Shown: piece by piece, positions 9,168 to 18,216 of the stretch
How the letters are laid out: each line of letters opens with the position of its first letter
Position numbering within the stretch: position 1 is the stretch's first letter
NCBI GenBank assembly: GCA_002746645.1
Contig: PDPU01000023.1
Span: 143,922-207,921 of the forward strand
Direction: 5' to 3'
Length of the DNA: 64,000 nt
Source of the DNA: Gammaproteobacteria bacterium
Lineage (GTDB): Bacteria; Pseudomonadota; Gammaproteobacteria; Granulosicoccales; Granulosicoccaceae
The notes under the pieces: model-generated
The model's input: the letters and a program-made list of their open reading frames with translations, nothing else
The model's database searches: none
What the model was told of the DNA's origin: nothing
Position numbers and translations under genes: made by a program

Positions 9168-10253
9168 ATGATATTGAATTTCGTTCGCTGCCGGTTTCTG
9201 TGGCTGCTTCCGGCCCTCGCCGCAGCGGGCTGCGCCACACGAACCACCCCCCAGGTTGAAGGCAAAGATGCAACCGCCACACTCGAGTCCGCCGAAGCGG
9301 AAGCCATCGACGACAGCGTCGCCATCGCGAAGACGGCACGCAGGGTGATGGTCAAGGACATGTCCAGCATCATCACCCAGCTCTATGATCCCATCACCAC
9401 CACCTTTCAGGTCAGCGAACAGCTGCAGGACAACCTCTCGAACCAGATGAACCGGGAGCTTGCCGTGGCCGGTTACGGCATTCAGCGTGTGGTGGCCGAC
9501 CAGGGTGCCAACTTCGTGCGCACCAGTCTGCGTGCGAGCGATGTCGAGAACATTCGGACGATGCGCGTCAGGCTCGGGTCCGTGGTCATCAATCGTGACT
9601 ACGAGATCGACGGCGAAACGGTCATACCCCGAAGCCCCTACCGTATCGGTGGCACCCTCGACGAGGTCGTGGTGGACACAAGCACCCTTGCCAACAAGCT
9701 CATCGAGGATGAATCGGCAGCGAGCGTCGAGCGCATCGCCCATCTCGATCTCGACGAACCCACACCCGTGATTTCGCTGGTCACTCCCGACGTGGTGAAC
9801 CGCATCGCCGACGAGAATACGGCCAAGGCCTCGCCCCTGCAGGAACTGGACACAGACAGTGCGGAAGTTCCCAACCTCTTCTACAGCAACAAGCGCTCCT
9901 TCGGGTCAATCCTCGACGAACTCGAGCAGGTTCACAGTCAGGTCATCGTTTTCGGCAACGATTCGATGGCCCTCGGCAACACCAACAAGCAACTGATCGA
10001 TGCCCTGGTCAACGACATCATGCAACCGGACGATTTCATCAGCCTCGTCGGATGCAGCAACGGTCCCACGGCATTGAAGATCGGCAACGAAGGACTGGCC
10101 ATTGGCCGAGCACAACGTGTTACCGAAGCCCTGGTGGCGCGAGGCGTACCGCGCGACAATATCTACAATGAGGGTTGCTGGGCGCCGGTGAGCGCCGGTG
10201 AACGCTTCCCCGGGCGCGGTGTGGTGATCGAACTGTGGCGGGATCCGGCATGA
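9168..10253 (+). CDS. OmpA-like lipoprotein
   Basis: 361 residues. A lipoprotein signal ends in LAAAGC, preceded by a purine-rich ribosome site (GGAGAGGAAC). Residues 60-170 hold the module shared with the neighbours (GYGIQRVVADQG, VRLGSVVINRDYE, RIGGT). The C-terminal 130 residues resemble an OmpA peptidoglycan-binding domain: a strand FGNDSMALG, a helix with NTNKQLIDAL, then GLAIGRAQRVTEALVARGV. It likely anchors an outer-membrane complex to the cell wall. The next gene starts in its stop codon (ATGA overlap), so the two are coupled. Confidence 0.7.
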   Translation: MILNFVRCRFLWLLPALAAAGCATRTTPQVEGKDATATLESAEAEAIDDSVAIAKTARRVMVKDMSSIITQLYDPITTTFQVSEQLQDNLSNQMNRELAVAGYGIQRVVADQGANFVRTSLRASDVENIRTMRVRLGSVVINRDYEIDGETVIPRSPYRIGGTLDEVVVDTSTLANKLIEDESAASVERIAHLDLDEPTPVISLVTPDVVNRIADENTAKASPLQELDTDSAEVPNLFYSNKRSFGSILDELEQVHSQVIVFGNDSMALGNTNKQLIDALVNDIMQPDDFISLVGCSNGPTALKIGNEGLAIGRAQRVTEALVARGVPRDNIYNEGCWAPVSAGERFPGRGVVIELWRDPA

Positions 10254-11332
10254 ACATGAAGATGCGCTCACCCCTCCTGCTCGCCGTGCTGGCGACCCTG
10301 CTCGTCGCCTGCGACACGATTACCGAGCAGGAAAAGGCCGCTGCTCTGCAAAGTCAGCTTTCCAACGAACTCACGCCCCACTTCGGCGGCAACACCAAGG
10401 CCTTCGAAGAACTCGACGACAAGGAACTCCTGCAACTGCAACTCGTCACCACCAATCTCGTGACGTCGCTCGTGCAGATTCCCGAACTCAGGCCCTCCAA
10501 CGCAACCCTGCAGTACAGCGCCCCGCAAAGTGCCTTCGGCAATGCCGTCATCCGTTCGCTCGAAGACGCCGGATTCGGCATGCAGCTCGTCAGTGCCGAT
10601 CAGGGTGTGAATTACGTCTCCTACGAGAAAAGCGACGCGCAGACCGATATCGGGCCGGTTACCCGTTATGCCATTTCAGTCGGCAATATCCGTGTGTCGC
10701 GGGAATACGATGTGGTCGACGACGCCATCTTCCCCTCATCGCTCCTGACCATCAGCGGCACCCGCTTCGCCGAAGACATCGAACTCGCGGATGACATCTT
10801 CAAGGAGCAGGGGTCGGTCGAGGAGTCGGCTTTCATTTCGGGCGTGCAATACCCCGACAATCCCGACCCGAATCTCGAAGTCGCTACTGTCGAAGTACGC
10901 GACTACGACAAGATACCCCTCGACAAGCGGCAGGAACCCGCTGAAGTGCTCAATGGTGCACGACAGCGATACTTCCGTATCGACTCGGAGCGCCGTACAC
11001 CGGATATCGACAAGTACCGCCGTTTCCGTCGCACCGTACTGATCTTCGACAATGCCGATACCCGCATGCTCGGCGAAGGCAACAAACAGGCGATACGCCT
11101 CATGGTGAAAAAGTTCGAACCGCTCGACCTGATGGTGATCAAAGCCTGCCAGGATGCCGACGGACGGGACGAATCCTCACTGCAGCGCGCCATTCGCGTC
11201 GAGGAAGAGCTGGCCAGCCACGAGCTTGCTCCCGAATCCACCTGGATTGCGCCCTGCACACGAACGGTCTTTCGTCACGCCAGCGATGATTCACCTGCTC
11301 CCGTGGAACTCATTCACTACAAACCGCTTTGA
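10250..11332 (+). CDS. predicted lipoprotein, second copy of the shared module
   Basis: 360 residues with lipobox LLVAC. Residues 80-170 carry the shared module (FGMQLVSADQGVNY, YAISVGNIRVSREYD, TISGT). The C-terminal part keeps a weak OmpA-like outline (IFDNADTRMLGEGNKQAIRLMV and a closing Cys), aligning with the neighbour's NTNKQLIDAL region but with the motif eroded. Its start overlaps the previous stop by 4 nt. It ends just before the solute-binding-protein gene, so three genes may form one transcript. Role unknown. Confidence 0.65.
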   Translation: MNMKMRSPLLLAVLATLLVACDTITEQEKAAALQSQLSNELTPHFGGNTKAFEELDDKELLQLQLVTTNLVTSLVQIPELRPSNATLQYSAPQSAFGNAVIRSLEDAGFGMQLVSADQGVNYVSYEKSDAQTDIGPVTRYAISVGNIRVSREYDVVDDAIFPSSLLTISGTRFAEDIELADDIFKEQGSVEESAFISGVQYPDNPDPNLEVATVEVRDYDKIPLDKRQEPAEVLNGARQRYFRIDSERRTPDIDKYRRFRRTVLIFDNADTRMLGEGNKQAIRLMVKKFEPLDLMVIKACQDADGRDESSLQRAIRVEEELASHELAPESTWIAPCTRTVFRHASDDSPAPVELIHYKPL

Positions 11333-11334
11333 AT

Positions 11335-12393
11335 ATGTACTCGACGTTTTTCTCCCGTCTGCCGAGGTTGCCGGCAGACGCCGTCAACGGCCTTGCCGTC
11401 ACCCTGATCGTTGTGGCAACACTGCTTCCGCCCACCCCGGCGGTTGCCGCCACACTTGACGATGTCCGCGACCGAGGCCGAGTGAACTGCGGCGTCAACA
11501 TCGGCCTTGCCGGCTTTGCCGAGGCCAACAGCCTCGGTGAGTACCGCGGCTTCGATGTCGATCTCTGTCGCGCCGTGGCAGTCGCTGCTCTGAACGACGC
11601 CAGTGCGGTCGAGTACGTCCCTCTCTCGGTCACTGACCGCTTCAAGGCACTGCAGGACGGTCGTATCGATCTGCTCTCGCGCAACACTACCTGGACACTC
11701 CAGAACGACGCCCTCCACGGTTCCTTTGCCGGCGTGAGTTTCTTCGACGGTCAGGGGTTCATGGTGCACAAGAAAAGCGGTATCCGCAGTGCACTCGAAC
11801 TCGACAACGCGCCGATCTGTGTCGCGGCCAGAACCGCCGCCGAACACAACGTCGAGGATTTCTTCATCAACAGCGAGATCCGTTATCAGCCCGTCTTTGC
11901 CAAGAATGAAAGCGAAGTCGTCAGGGACTATCTTGCCGAAAAGTGCGTTGTCTATTCCGCCGACTACTCTGCTCTGGCCGCCTACCGAAGTTCCTTCGAC
12001 AAGCCCGATGCACACGTCATACTGCCCGAGATCATTTCCAAGGAGCCGCACGGGCCCATGGTTCGACAGAACGATTCGGTCTGGGAGAATGTGGTTCGCT
12101 GGACGCTCAACTGCATGATCAACGCCGAGGAAATGGGCGTCGACAGCAGTAATGTGGATACCCCGCAGGCCACCAGCACGCCCTGGAAAAAGCACCTGCT
12201 CGGTCTCGAAGGCAAGGCCGGTGAAGAACTCGGCCTCGACGAAGACTGGTGCAGGCGCGTGATCCGCGATGTCGGCAACTACGCCGAGAGTTATGCGCGC
12301 CATCTCGGTGAAAACACGTCCCTCGAGCTGCCACGCGGCATCAACCAGCTCTGGACCAACGGCGGCATGATCTATGCCCCGCCGATACGCTGA
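11335..12393 (+). CDS. AapJ/BztA-like amino acid-binding protein
   Basis: 352 residues with an N-terminal signal peptide ending near AVAA. CGVNIGLAGFAE, YRGFDVDLCRAVA, DGRIDLLSRNTTWTLQND and DGQGFMVHKK match the periplasmic binding proteins of general L-amino-acid ABC importers. The C-terminus (RGINQLWTNGGMIYAPPIR) is also typical. No permease or ATPase gene lies nearby, so it either serves a transporter coded elsewhere or has a sensing role. The start codon lies just after the upstream stop. Confidence 0.85.
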   Translation: MYSTFFSRLPRLPADAVNGLAVTLIVVATLLPPTPAVAATLDDVRDRGRVNCGVNIGLAGFAEANSLGEYRGFDVDLCRAVAVAALNDASAVEYVPLSVTDRFKALQDGRIDLLSRNTTWTLQNDALHGSFAGVSFFDGQGFMVHKKSGIRSALELDNAPICVAARTAAEHNVEDFFINSEIRYQPVFAKNESEVVRDYLAEKCVVYSADYSALAAYRSSFDKPDAHVILPEIISKEPHGPMVRQNDSVWENVVRWTLNCMINAEEMGVDSSNVDTPQATSTPWKKHLLGLEGKAGEELGLDEDWCRRVIRDVGNYAESYARHLGENTSLELPRGINQLWTNGGMIYAPPIR

Positions 12394-12507
12394 ACCAGCC
12401 GGGCTCGGCAAAGCGAACCATACACCCATTGTCACTCAGGACTCAATCATCACGTTATCATCATCAAACTCGTAGCTACAGTGCGTTATGCGTGACAACG
12501 CTTCTTG

Positions 12508-14607
12508 ATGATGCAAAGCAACATGGACTCCAGAGCTCGAGCCGGCATCAGCCCGGCAGTGGACAGTTTCCCCGGGCTGACATGCACGTTTCGGTCGTTT
12601 GTCATTCGACTGCATGCGGCTGCAGGAATCCTTGCCGCGCTGGCCTTGCTGGCACTGGCGGCACCCTCCCTTGCTGCCGACACCGAAGCTCGTACAGCGC
12701 TTGTCATCGGCAACGGCGCGTACGACCGGTTTCCGCTCGACAACCCGGTCAACGATGCCAACGACGTGGCCGAGGTGTTGCGCGATCTCGGTTTCGACGT
12801 GATGCTGCACACCGACATCGACCGCCGTCAGATGAGCCACGCCGTACGCGATTTCGGCAAGCGACTCAGAAACCGCGGTGGCGTGGGTATTTTCTACTAC
12901 GCCGGGCACGGCATGCAGATCGACAGCCGCAACTACCTCATTCCGGTCAACAACTCGATCGAGACTGCTGACGAGGTACCCTTCGAATCGCTTGATGTCA
13001 ACAGGGTTCTTGCGAAGATGGAGACTGCGGGCAATGCACTCAATCTTCTGCTGCTCGACGCCTGCCGCGACAACCCGTTCCCAAGCCGATATCGCGGCAA
13101 CAATCGTGGACTCGCTCGAGTGGATGCTCCCATCGGATCTCTGGTGGTCTACGCCACGGCCCCGGGCAGCGTCGCTGCCGACGGAGACGGACGCAACGGC
13201 ATCTTCACAAGGCATCTTCTCGAAAATCTCAGGCAAACGGATCTAAGCCTTACCGAGATGATTCGCCTCACTCGTGCAGCCGTGGTCAAGGAAACCGGAG
13301 GCGAGCAGATTCCCTGGGAAAGCAGCTCGCTGCTGAACGACTACTATTTCATCCAGGGCAGGGACAACAAACCCGGTCAGACTGCCGCCCTCACGTCCGA
13401 TGACTTCGGCGCCAGCGAGGACGACTGGACCGAGATCGTATCCTCCAGTCTTCGCGTCGATACGGTTCCGGACAACGCACACATCCGCATCATGAACAGC
13501 GCCGAGGTCTACCAACCCGGCATGTCGCTGAACACCGAGAAGGAGTACGACATTCTGGTCACCCACGACGGCTACCAGCAATGGCGACAAAAGATACGCC
13601 TCGAGCCCGGTCACAACCGCATTCAGGTTCACCTGGAACAGCTTGATGACCTTGACACCCCCGTGTCCGGCAAACCCGAACAGCTGGCCTTGAACGAAGA
13701 AAACGAAAATGCGGACAATGAAGGCCCGCCGCTGATCCCTGCGGACATCACCATACCGCACACCCTGCGCATCTCGGGTGGCATCTATTCGATGGGTTGT
13801 TCGAGTGATGACAACAACTGCAATCCTTACGAGAAACCGGTCGAGGAGCTCCGTGTGTCCGATTTCATGATGGGCGCTACTGAAATCACGGTCGGGCAGT
13901 TCCGCGAATTCGTCGAGGCCACTGACTACGTGACCGACGCGGAACGGAATGCCGACGGCCACGAAGGTTGCTACATCTGGTATGAGAAAGGTGGCATCAA
14001 CCGTTCCAGTGCACGATGGGGATGGGTTGCCGACAGAAACTGGCGCAACCCCGGTTACTCGCAAAGCAACAAACATCCGGTAACCTGCGTCAGCTGGAAC
14101 GACGCCCTCGCCTATGCCGACTGGCTCGGCAGCGTCACTGGCCGGCAGTGGCGACTGCCGACGGAAGCCGAATGGGAATACGCGGCTCGCGCAGGATCGA
14201 ACTCACGCTTTCCGAGCAGCGACACGGCCAGGGAACTCTGTCTCGTGGCCAATGTTGCGGACAAGAGCGAGTCACCCGGGGGTTCGCGCTGGTCGAATCG
14301 TGTCAACTGCCACGACAAGTACTGGTTCAGTGCACCGGTCGGCTCCTACATGAGCAACGCCTTCGGCCTCTACGACATGCAGGGCAATGTCTGGGAATGG
14401 GTCGAGGATATCTGGCAGGAAAACCGTGCCGGCAATCCCGACAATGACTCGACGGAACATTCCAGCGAGTCCGAGCAACGCGTACTGCGTGGAGGCGCCT
14501 GGGACGGCGACGCAGAACACATGCGTATCAGCAACCGCAGCCGCAGCCCCGCTTCGAGCCGAGCGGCGATAACTGGCTTCCGGCTGGTCACACACCCTGA
14601 CGAGTGA
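12508..14607 (+). CDS. secreted caspase-like protease fused to FGE-sulfatase domain
   Basis: 699 residues. A signal or anchor helix lies at about residues 35-57. A peptidase C14 caspase domain follows (60-290): ALVIGNGAY, the His in YYAGHGMQ (about 134) and the Cys in LLLDACRDNP (about 186) give an intact dyad. A PEGA-like beta segment spans about 310-390. The rest is a formylglycine-generating-enzyme/sulfatase-modifying (C-type lectin fold) domain with RISGGIYSMG, PTEAEWEYAARAG, GNVWEWVEDI, LRGGAWDG and GFRLV. In such fusions the FGE-like part is often a binding module rather than an enzyme. Three ATGs lie close together, so the exact start is uncertain. Confidence 0.88.
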   Translation: MMQSNMDSRARAGISPAVDSFPGLTCTFRSFVIRLHAAAGILAALALLALAAPSLAADTEARTALVIGNGAYDRFPLDNPVNDANDVAEVLRDLGFDVMLHTDIDRRQMSHAVRDFGKRLRNRGGVGIFYYAGHGMQIDSRNYLIPVNNSIETADEVPFESLDVNRVLAKMETAGNALNLLLLDACRDNPFPSRYRGNNRGLARVDAPIGSLVVYATAPGSVAADGDGRNGIFTRHLLENLRQTDLSLTEMIRLTRAAVVKETGGEQIPWESSSLLNDYYFIQGRDNKPGQTAALTSDDFGASEDDWTEIVSSSLRVDTVPDNAHIRIMNSAEVYQPGMSLNTEKEYDILVTHDGYQQWRQKIRLEPGHNRIQVHLEQLDDLDTPVSGKPEQLALNEENENADNEGPPLIPADITIPHTLRISGGIYSMGCSSDDNNCNPYEKPVEELRVSDFMMGATEITVGQFREFVEATDYVTDAERNADGHEGCYIWYEKGGINRSSARWGWVADRNWRNPGYSQSNKHPVTCVSWNDALAYADWLGSVTGRQWRLPTEAEWEYAARAGSNSRFPSSDTARELCLVANVADKSESPGGSRWSNRVNCHDKYWFSAPVGSYMSNAFGLYDMQGNVWEWVEDIWQENRAGNPDNDSTEHSSESEQRVLRGGAWDGDAEHMRISNRSRSPASSRAAITGFRLVTHPDE

Positions 14608-14717
14608 GTAATGTACATCGACCGGCCTTGACTGAAGCCTCGTCTGGCGTCACCTCACGGTCCTTTGCCTGACCTCGCAGAATTCTCTTTGCCTGACCAG
14701 GCCCGGCGGTTCCTGCC

Positions 14718-15389
14718 TCACCAGCCGAGACGGACACCCGCCGACACGAGATCACTGTTGTCACCACCGAAATCGTTCAGCGCTGCCGCCAGATCGATAT
14801 GCTGAGTCAGATGATGGATCACGTTGAACCGGCCGTAGAAATAGTCGGTGGCGAGGTCGTCATCGTCATAGTAGATTGCCGTGAGTTCAACCTCGAGGCG
14901 TAATCCCAGGCTGCGCCGGAACCCACCATACACCGCCCGGAAATTACGACTGTCGTCACCGAGATCAATACGGGAACCGTCGCCCGAAGGCTCGACGTAG
15001 TAATCATAATCCCGACGACCGAACGACAAGCCCGCCAGCCAATCGGTGTCTTTCAGAAACGGGAAATCGTCGTGATAGAGGATACCGGCCGACAACTCGC
15101 GAGTTGCCGCGTAAACCGTTTCGTTCACATCAACCGGCTGGTTGTCGATGTCGCTCTCGAAATCAGCGTTGAAGAGCCGTCCCGCGATCGCCACGTTGTC
15201 GGTCAGCGACATTCGGCCGTAGGCCACCACCGGCGGGTTGCCATCGCGGGTGAAGATGTACTGCGCATCGACATAATCGTAGCCGCGCGAACTCACGACA
15301 TCCGAGGTGAGAGTGAACAGATCCTGAGCCTGAACCACGCTGCTCATGAAAGTCAGCAGGGTGGCAACGAACTTGCCTGACCTTGACAC
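14718..15389 (-). CDS. outer-membrane beta-barrel protein, copy 1
   Basis: 223 residues with a signal peptide (cleavage near VQAQD). The mature part alternates hydrophobic and polar residues in predicted strands and ends with an aromatic residue (GVRLGW), the usual signal for outer-membrane insertion. DNVAIAGRL, FPFLKDTDWLAGLSFG and the C-terminal strand align with the gene immediately upstream on the same strand, so the two are tandem paralogues. Ligand or pore role unknown. Confidence 0.65.
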   Translation of the reverse strand: MSRSGKFVATLLTFMSSVVQAQDLFTLTSDVVSSRGYDYVDAQYIFTRDGNPPVVAYGRMSLTDNVAIAGRLFNADFESDIDNQPVDVNETVYAATRELSAGILYHDDFPFLKDTDWLAGLSFGRRDYDYYVEPSGDGSRIDLGDDSRNFRAVYGGFRRSLGLRLEVELTAIYYDDDDLATDYFYGRFNVIHHLTQHIDLAAALNDFGGDNSDLVSAGVRLGW

Positions 15390-15401
15390 GATTGACTTAT
15401 C

Positions 15402-16064
15402 CTACCATGTGTAGCGAAGCGCCAGCGAGTAAAGCACCGAGGGCTCCTTGGCCTCCGTCTCGGACGCGATGACGGCAAGATCGAACGACTGCGAAAGCCG
15501 GAACAGCAGTGCCCCTTCGAGCGAAGTATCCAATGCGTTACTCGAGTCTCGATACAAGACCACTCCGGCTCGGCCTTCGAATCTCGGTGCAAAGGCATGC
15601 CTGAGTCCGAGAAAACCACGCTGCAGGTAATCCGAGTTCTCCTGCTTGAGCAACACCAACGAGGTATCGACAAGGCTTCGCATCGTGATTTCGTTCTTGT
15701 AATACCCGTACCTGAACTCAGCCAGCCATTCAGTATCGGGGATGAACGGCAGCGGTGCATGCCAGGCGATTCCGAGAGAGATCGAACGTGTTTCTGCAAC
15801 CACGTAGGACAGCGTGGATTCCACGGTTTTCTGTTTGGAATGACTACCGTATCGTAACGACAAGGCCCAGTTGTCGGCGATACCGAGATATCCCGTCAGG
15901 TAGATGGGTGTTTCAAGTTCGCTGTTGAGCAGGTATTCGAGTTCGACGTAGTTGTAACTGATGCCTGCACGACCGACCGAACCCATGAGATCCTGTGCCG
16001 ACGCCTTCGAGGTTGACAGACCCGCCATCAATGACAGCAGCACAAGGCGGGTGACGCCCCGCAT
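15402..16064 (-). CDS. outer-membrane beta-barrel protein, copy 2
   Basis: 220 residues from the ATG that opens a clear signal peptide (cleavage near ASAQD). It ends in YTW, an outer-membrane insertion signal. DNWALSLRY and LPFIPDTEWLAEFRYGYY match equivalent segments of its 12-bp-distant neighbour. It is divergent from the second caspase gene, with 271 bp between them that must hold both promoters. The open frame runs over 100 codons upstream of the chosen start, but that part does not read as protein. Confidence 0.65.
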   Translation of the reverse strand: MRGVTRLVLLSLMAGLSTSKASAQDLMGSVGRAGISYNYVELEYLLNSELETPIYLTGYLGIADNWALSLRYGSHSKQKTVESTLSYVVAETRSISLGIAWHAPLPFIPDTEWLAEFRYGYYKNEITMRSLVDTSLVLLKQENSDYLQRGFLGLRHAFAPRFEGRAGVVLYRDSSNALDTSLEGALLFRLSQSFDLAVIASETEAKEPSVLYSLALRYTW

Positions 16065-16335
16065 ACGAAATCGTTTGTCGACCTTGCACGCAATGGCTCT
16101 ACAACTGCATCCGGCTGCTGGTTGAGTTCCCTGATTCACTGATCTCCTCGTTCGATTCTTCCCGAATTGTGACGCACCCTGCAGACACAACAACGGCAAG
16201 CCGCTAACGTCTGCAACAGTGTTTCCGAGTGCAAACTTACCGCAAATCCGGAAAAAGTGCCGCCGCCGTGCGTTGAATTGCTTGATGCGATCACTGAAGC
16301 CGACAATGGTGCACAACTCACTCGGGACCACTTTC

Positions 16336-18216
16336 ATGAGCGGTAAACCCACAAGCACCCACGGCCTCGTCACCCTCGTGCTGGCAGTGATCTGTGTGCT
16401 TGCCAGTGGGGATCTCGCAGCTGCCCGGCACGCCTTGCTGGTGGGTGTCGGGGATCACGAAAGCCCCCTCGTCCCAACCCTCGCCGGTCCCGAGAACGAC
16501 GTCAACGCCCTTGCCGATACCTTGACCGAACGCTTCGGCTTCGCCGCCGAGAACACCATTCGACTGATCGACTCGGCGGCCACCGAAACGGCCATACTCG
16601 GTGCTCTTGCCGATCTCGACAAGAAAGCCGCACCGGGTGACACCATCCTGTTCTACTACTCCGGTCACGGTACCAGCGCAAGCGACAAATCCTTCGGCAG
16701 CCAGCTCAATCTGCCTGATGGCAGCGGCGCACTCGTGGCATGGGATCTCGATCCACGCCACATCACGAACAGCATCGCCATGTCACCGAATCCCGAGGAT
16801 GGGCTCATTGTCGGGCGCAGCGAAATTCGTCCGCGGCTCGAATCGCTTGATCGCGATCGCAACGTCCTGGTGCTCTTCGACGCCTGCTTCTCGGGCAACG
16901 CCACGCGCGACTTCGCCCCCTGGGCACCCGCAAACAAACGCCTCCTGACGACCAGACCATCAGGTTCGACAGACGCTGATGTGAAACAGCCAGCCGCAGA
17001 ACTCGAATCCCCCGGGCGCGGGCATGCCGGTGAGAGCGATGCCGAGGATTTCAGGTCTCGCTCCGGCATACGCTTTCGCTCGTCTGCGGGCTGCTCGGAT
17101 GGCTGTGACTTCGACTACCGCAATACCGTGTTCATCGGTGCTGCCGCCGAAAACCAGGAAGCAGTCGACATTTCGGCGAGTGACATCGAACAGGGGCGCG
17201 CCAACACCATTGACGGTCTGCCTCATGGTGGATTCACCGATGCCCTGCTGCGGGTGCTCGACCGCTTGCCACCGGAAAGCCAGATCACACCAGGCAGTCT
17301 GTTCGCACAATTGATCCTGCAGTTTGCCGAAAGCTGCAGTCAGTGCGGACACGAACCCGTGACACTGCCGGGCCTGACCGCCGCAGACGCCGCGATCATG
17401 GAACGTACGATTCTGACGCGCAATACGCGTGAATTCGCACCGATCCAGTTCGCGAGTAGCGGTAGCGACACATTCGAGACCTTACCCGGCGAAGTCACTA
17501 CACCTGACGCCGATCAGGATGCCGAATCGTTGACGATTCATCTTGCCGCCAACACCGACCTTGACGAGACACGCTACCGCGACCTGCCCGCAAGGATCAT
17601 CGATGACCGGAACGCAGCAGACTTCGTCGTGCGCAGCGTTGGCGATCTGATCGAGATCCGCGACCCGGCTGGCATGCTCCTGCAGGCAATCGACAGCAAC
17701 GAGCCTGAACGCCTCAATCGCATTCTGCTCACGCAGCGTTGGGTCCGTGAGCGGCGTCACGACATCGCACTCGAACTGCAGGGCGGTCTGTTCGCGGGTT
17801 TTCGCCACCCGCTTCTCGGCAGCCAGCTGAGAATCGGTGATACCGTCCGCTTCACGCTGAACAATGTCAGCGAGTCGCAATGGGCCGTTCTCGTTGCCGA
17901 CGGTGAAGGTTATCTGAACATGCTCCACCCGATCGACGAAACCGAAGCGACTGCCCTGCTGCCACCCGGCGAAACGATTTACTGGCCTCCCGAAGACGCA
18001 CCGGCGCTGCGTGTCGTCCCTCCTGCCGGCACCGACACCTTGCTGTTCTATGCCTGGCCACCCGGGGCAACGTCGCTGGCCACCCGCGCGTTATCCCTGG
18101 CGCAGAAAGGAGCGATGGACAGCAATGATCGAGAACTGCGCCAGTTCGTTCAGCAACTCAAACGCCACTCGGCTATCGTACAAGGTGCGACGTTGAGCCT
18201 GAAAAGCAGTCCGTGA
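16336..18216 (+). CDS. secreted caspase-like protease with DUF4384-like C-terminus
   Basis: 626 residues. The signal peptide ends near LAAARH. The caspase domain (residues 32-400) has HALLVGVGDHES, the His in FYYSGHGTS (about 111) and the Cys in LFDACFSGNA (about 184), so the dyad is intact. A Ser/Asp-rich insert with several Cys lies near 220-260. The last 140 residues (GDTVRFTLNN, GYLNMLHP, LLFYAWPP) resemble DUF4384, a domain often paired with bacterial caspases. Its stop overlaps the start of the anti-sigma-like gene, tying it to the sigma-like pair. An ATG ten codons upstream is also possible. Confidence 0.85.
   Translation: MSGKPTSTHGLVTLVLAVICVLASGDLAAARHALLVGVGDHESPLVPTLAGPENDVNALADTLTERFGFAAENTIRLIDSAATETAILGALADLDKKAAPGDTILFYYSGHGTSASDKSFGSQLNLPDGSGALVAWDLDPRHITNSIAMSPNPEDGLIVGRSEIRPRLESLDRDRNVLVLFDACFSGNATRDFAPWAPANKRLLTTRPSGSTDADVKQPAAELESPGRGHAGESDAEDFRSRSGIRFRSSAGCSDGCDFDYRNTVFIGAAAENQEAVDISASDIEQGRANTIDGLPHGGFTDALLRVLDRLPPESQITPGSLFAQLILQFAESCSQCGHEPVTLPGLTAADAAIMERTILTRNTREFAPIQFASSGSDTFETLPGEVTTPDADQDAESLTIHLAANTDLDETRYRDLPARIIDDRNAADFVVRSVGDLIEIRDPAGMLLQAIDSNEPERLNRILLTQRWVRERRHDIALELQGGLFAGFRHPLLGSQLRIGDTVRFTLNNVSESQWAVLVADGEGYLNMLHPIDETEATALLPPGETIYWPPEDAPALRVVPPAGTDTLLFYAWPPGATSLATRALSLAQKGAMDSNDRELRQFVQQLKRHSAIVQGATLSLKSSP

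Noticed and set aside
11335..12393. an amino-acid ABC transporter operon
   Set aside because: Only the binding protein is present; neighbours are lipoproteins and a caspase gene.
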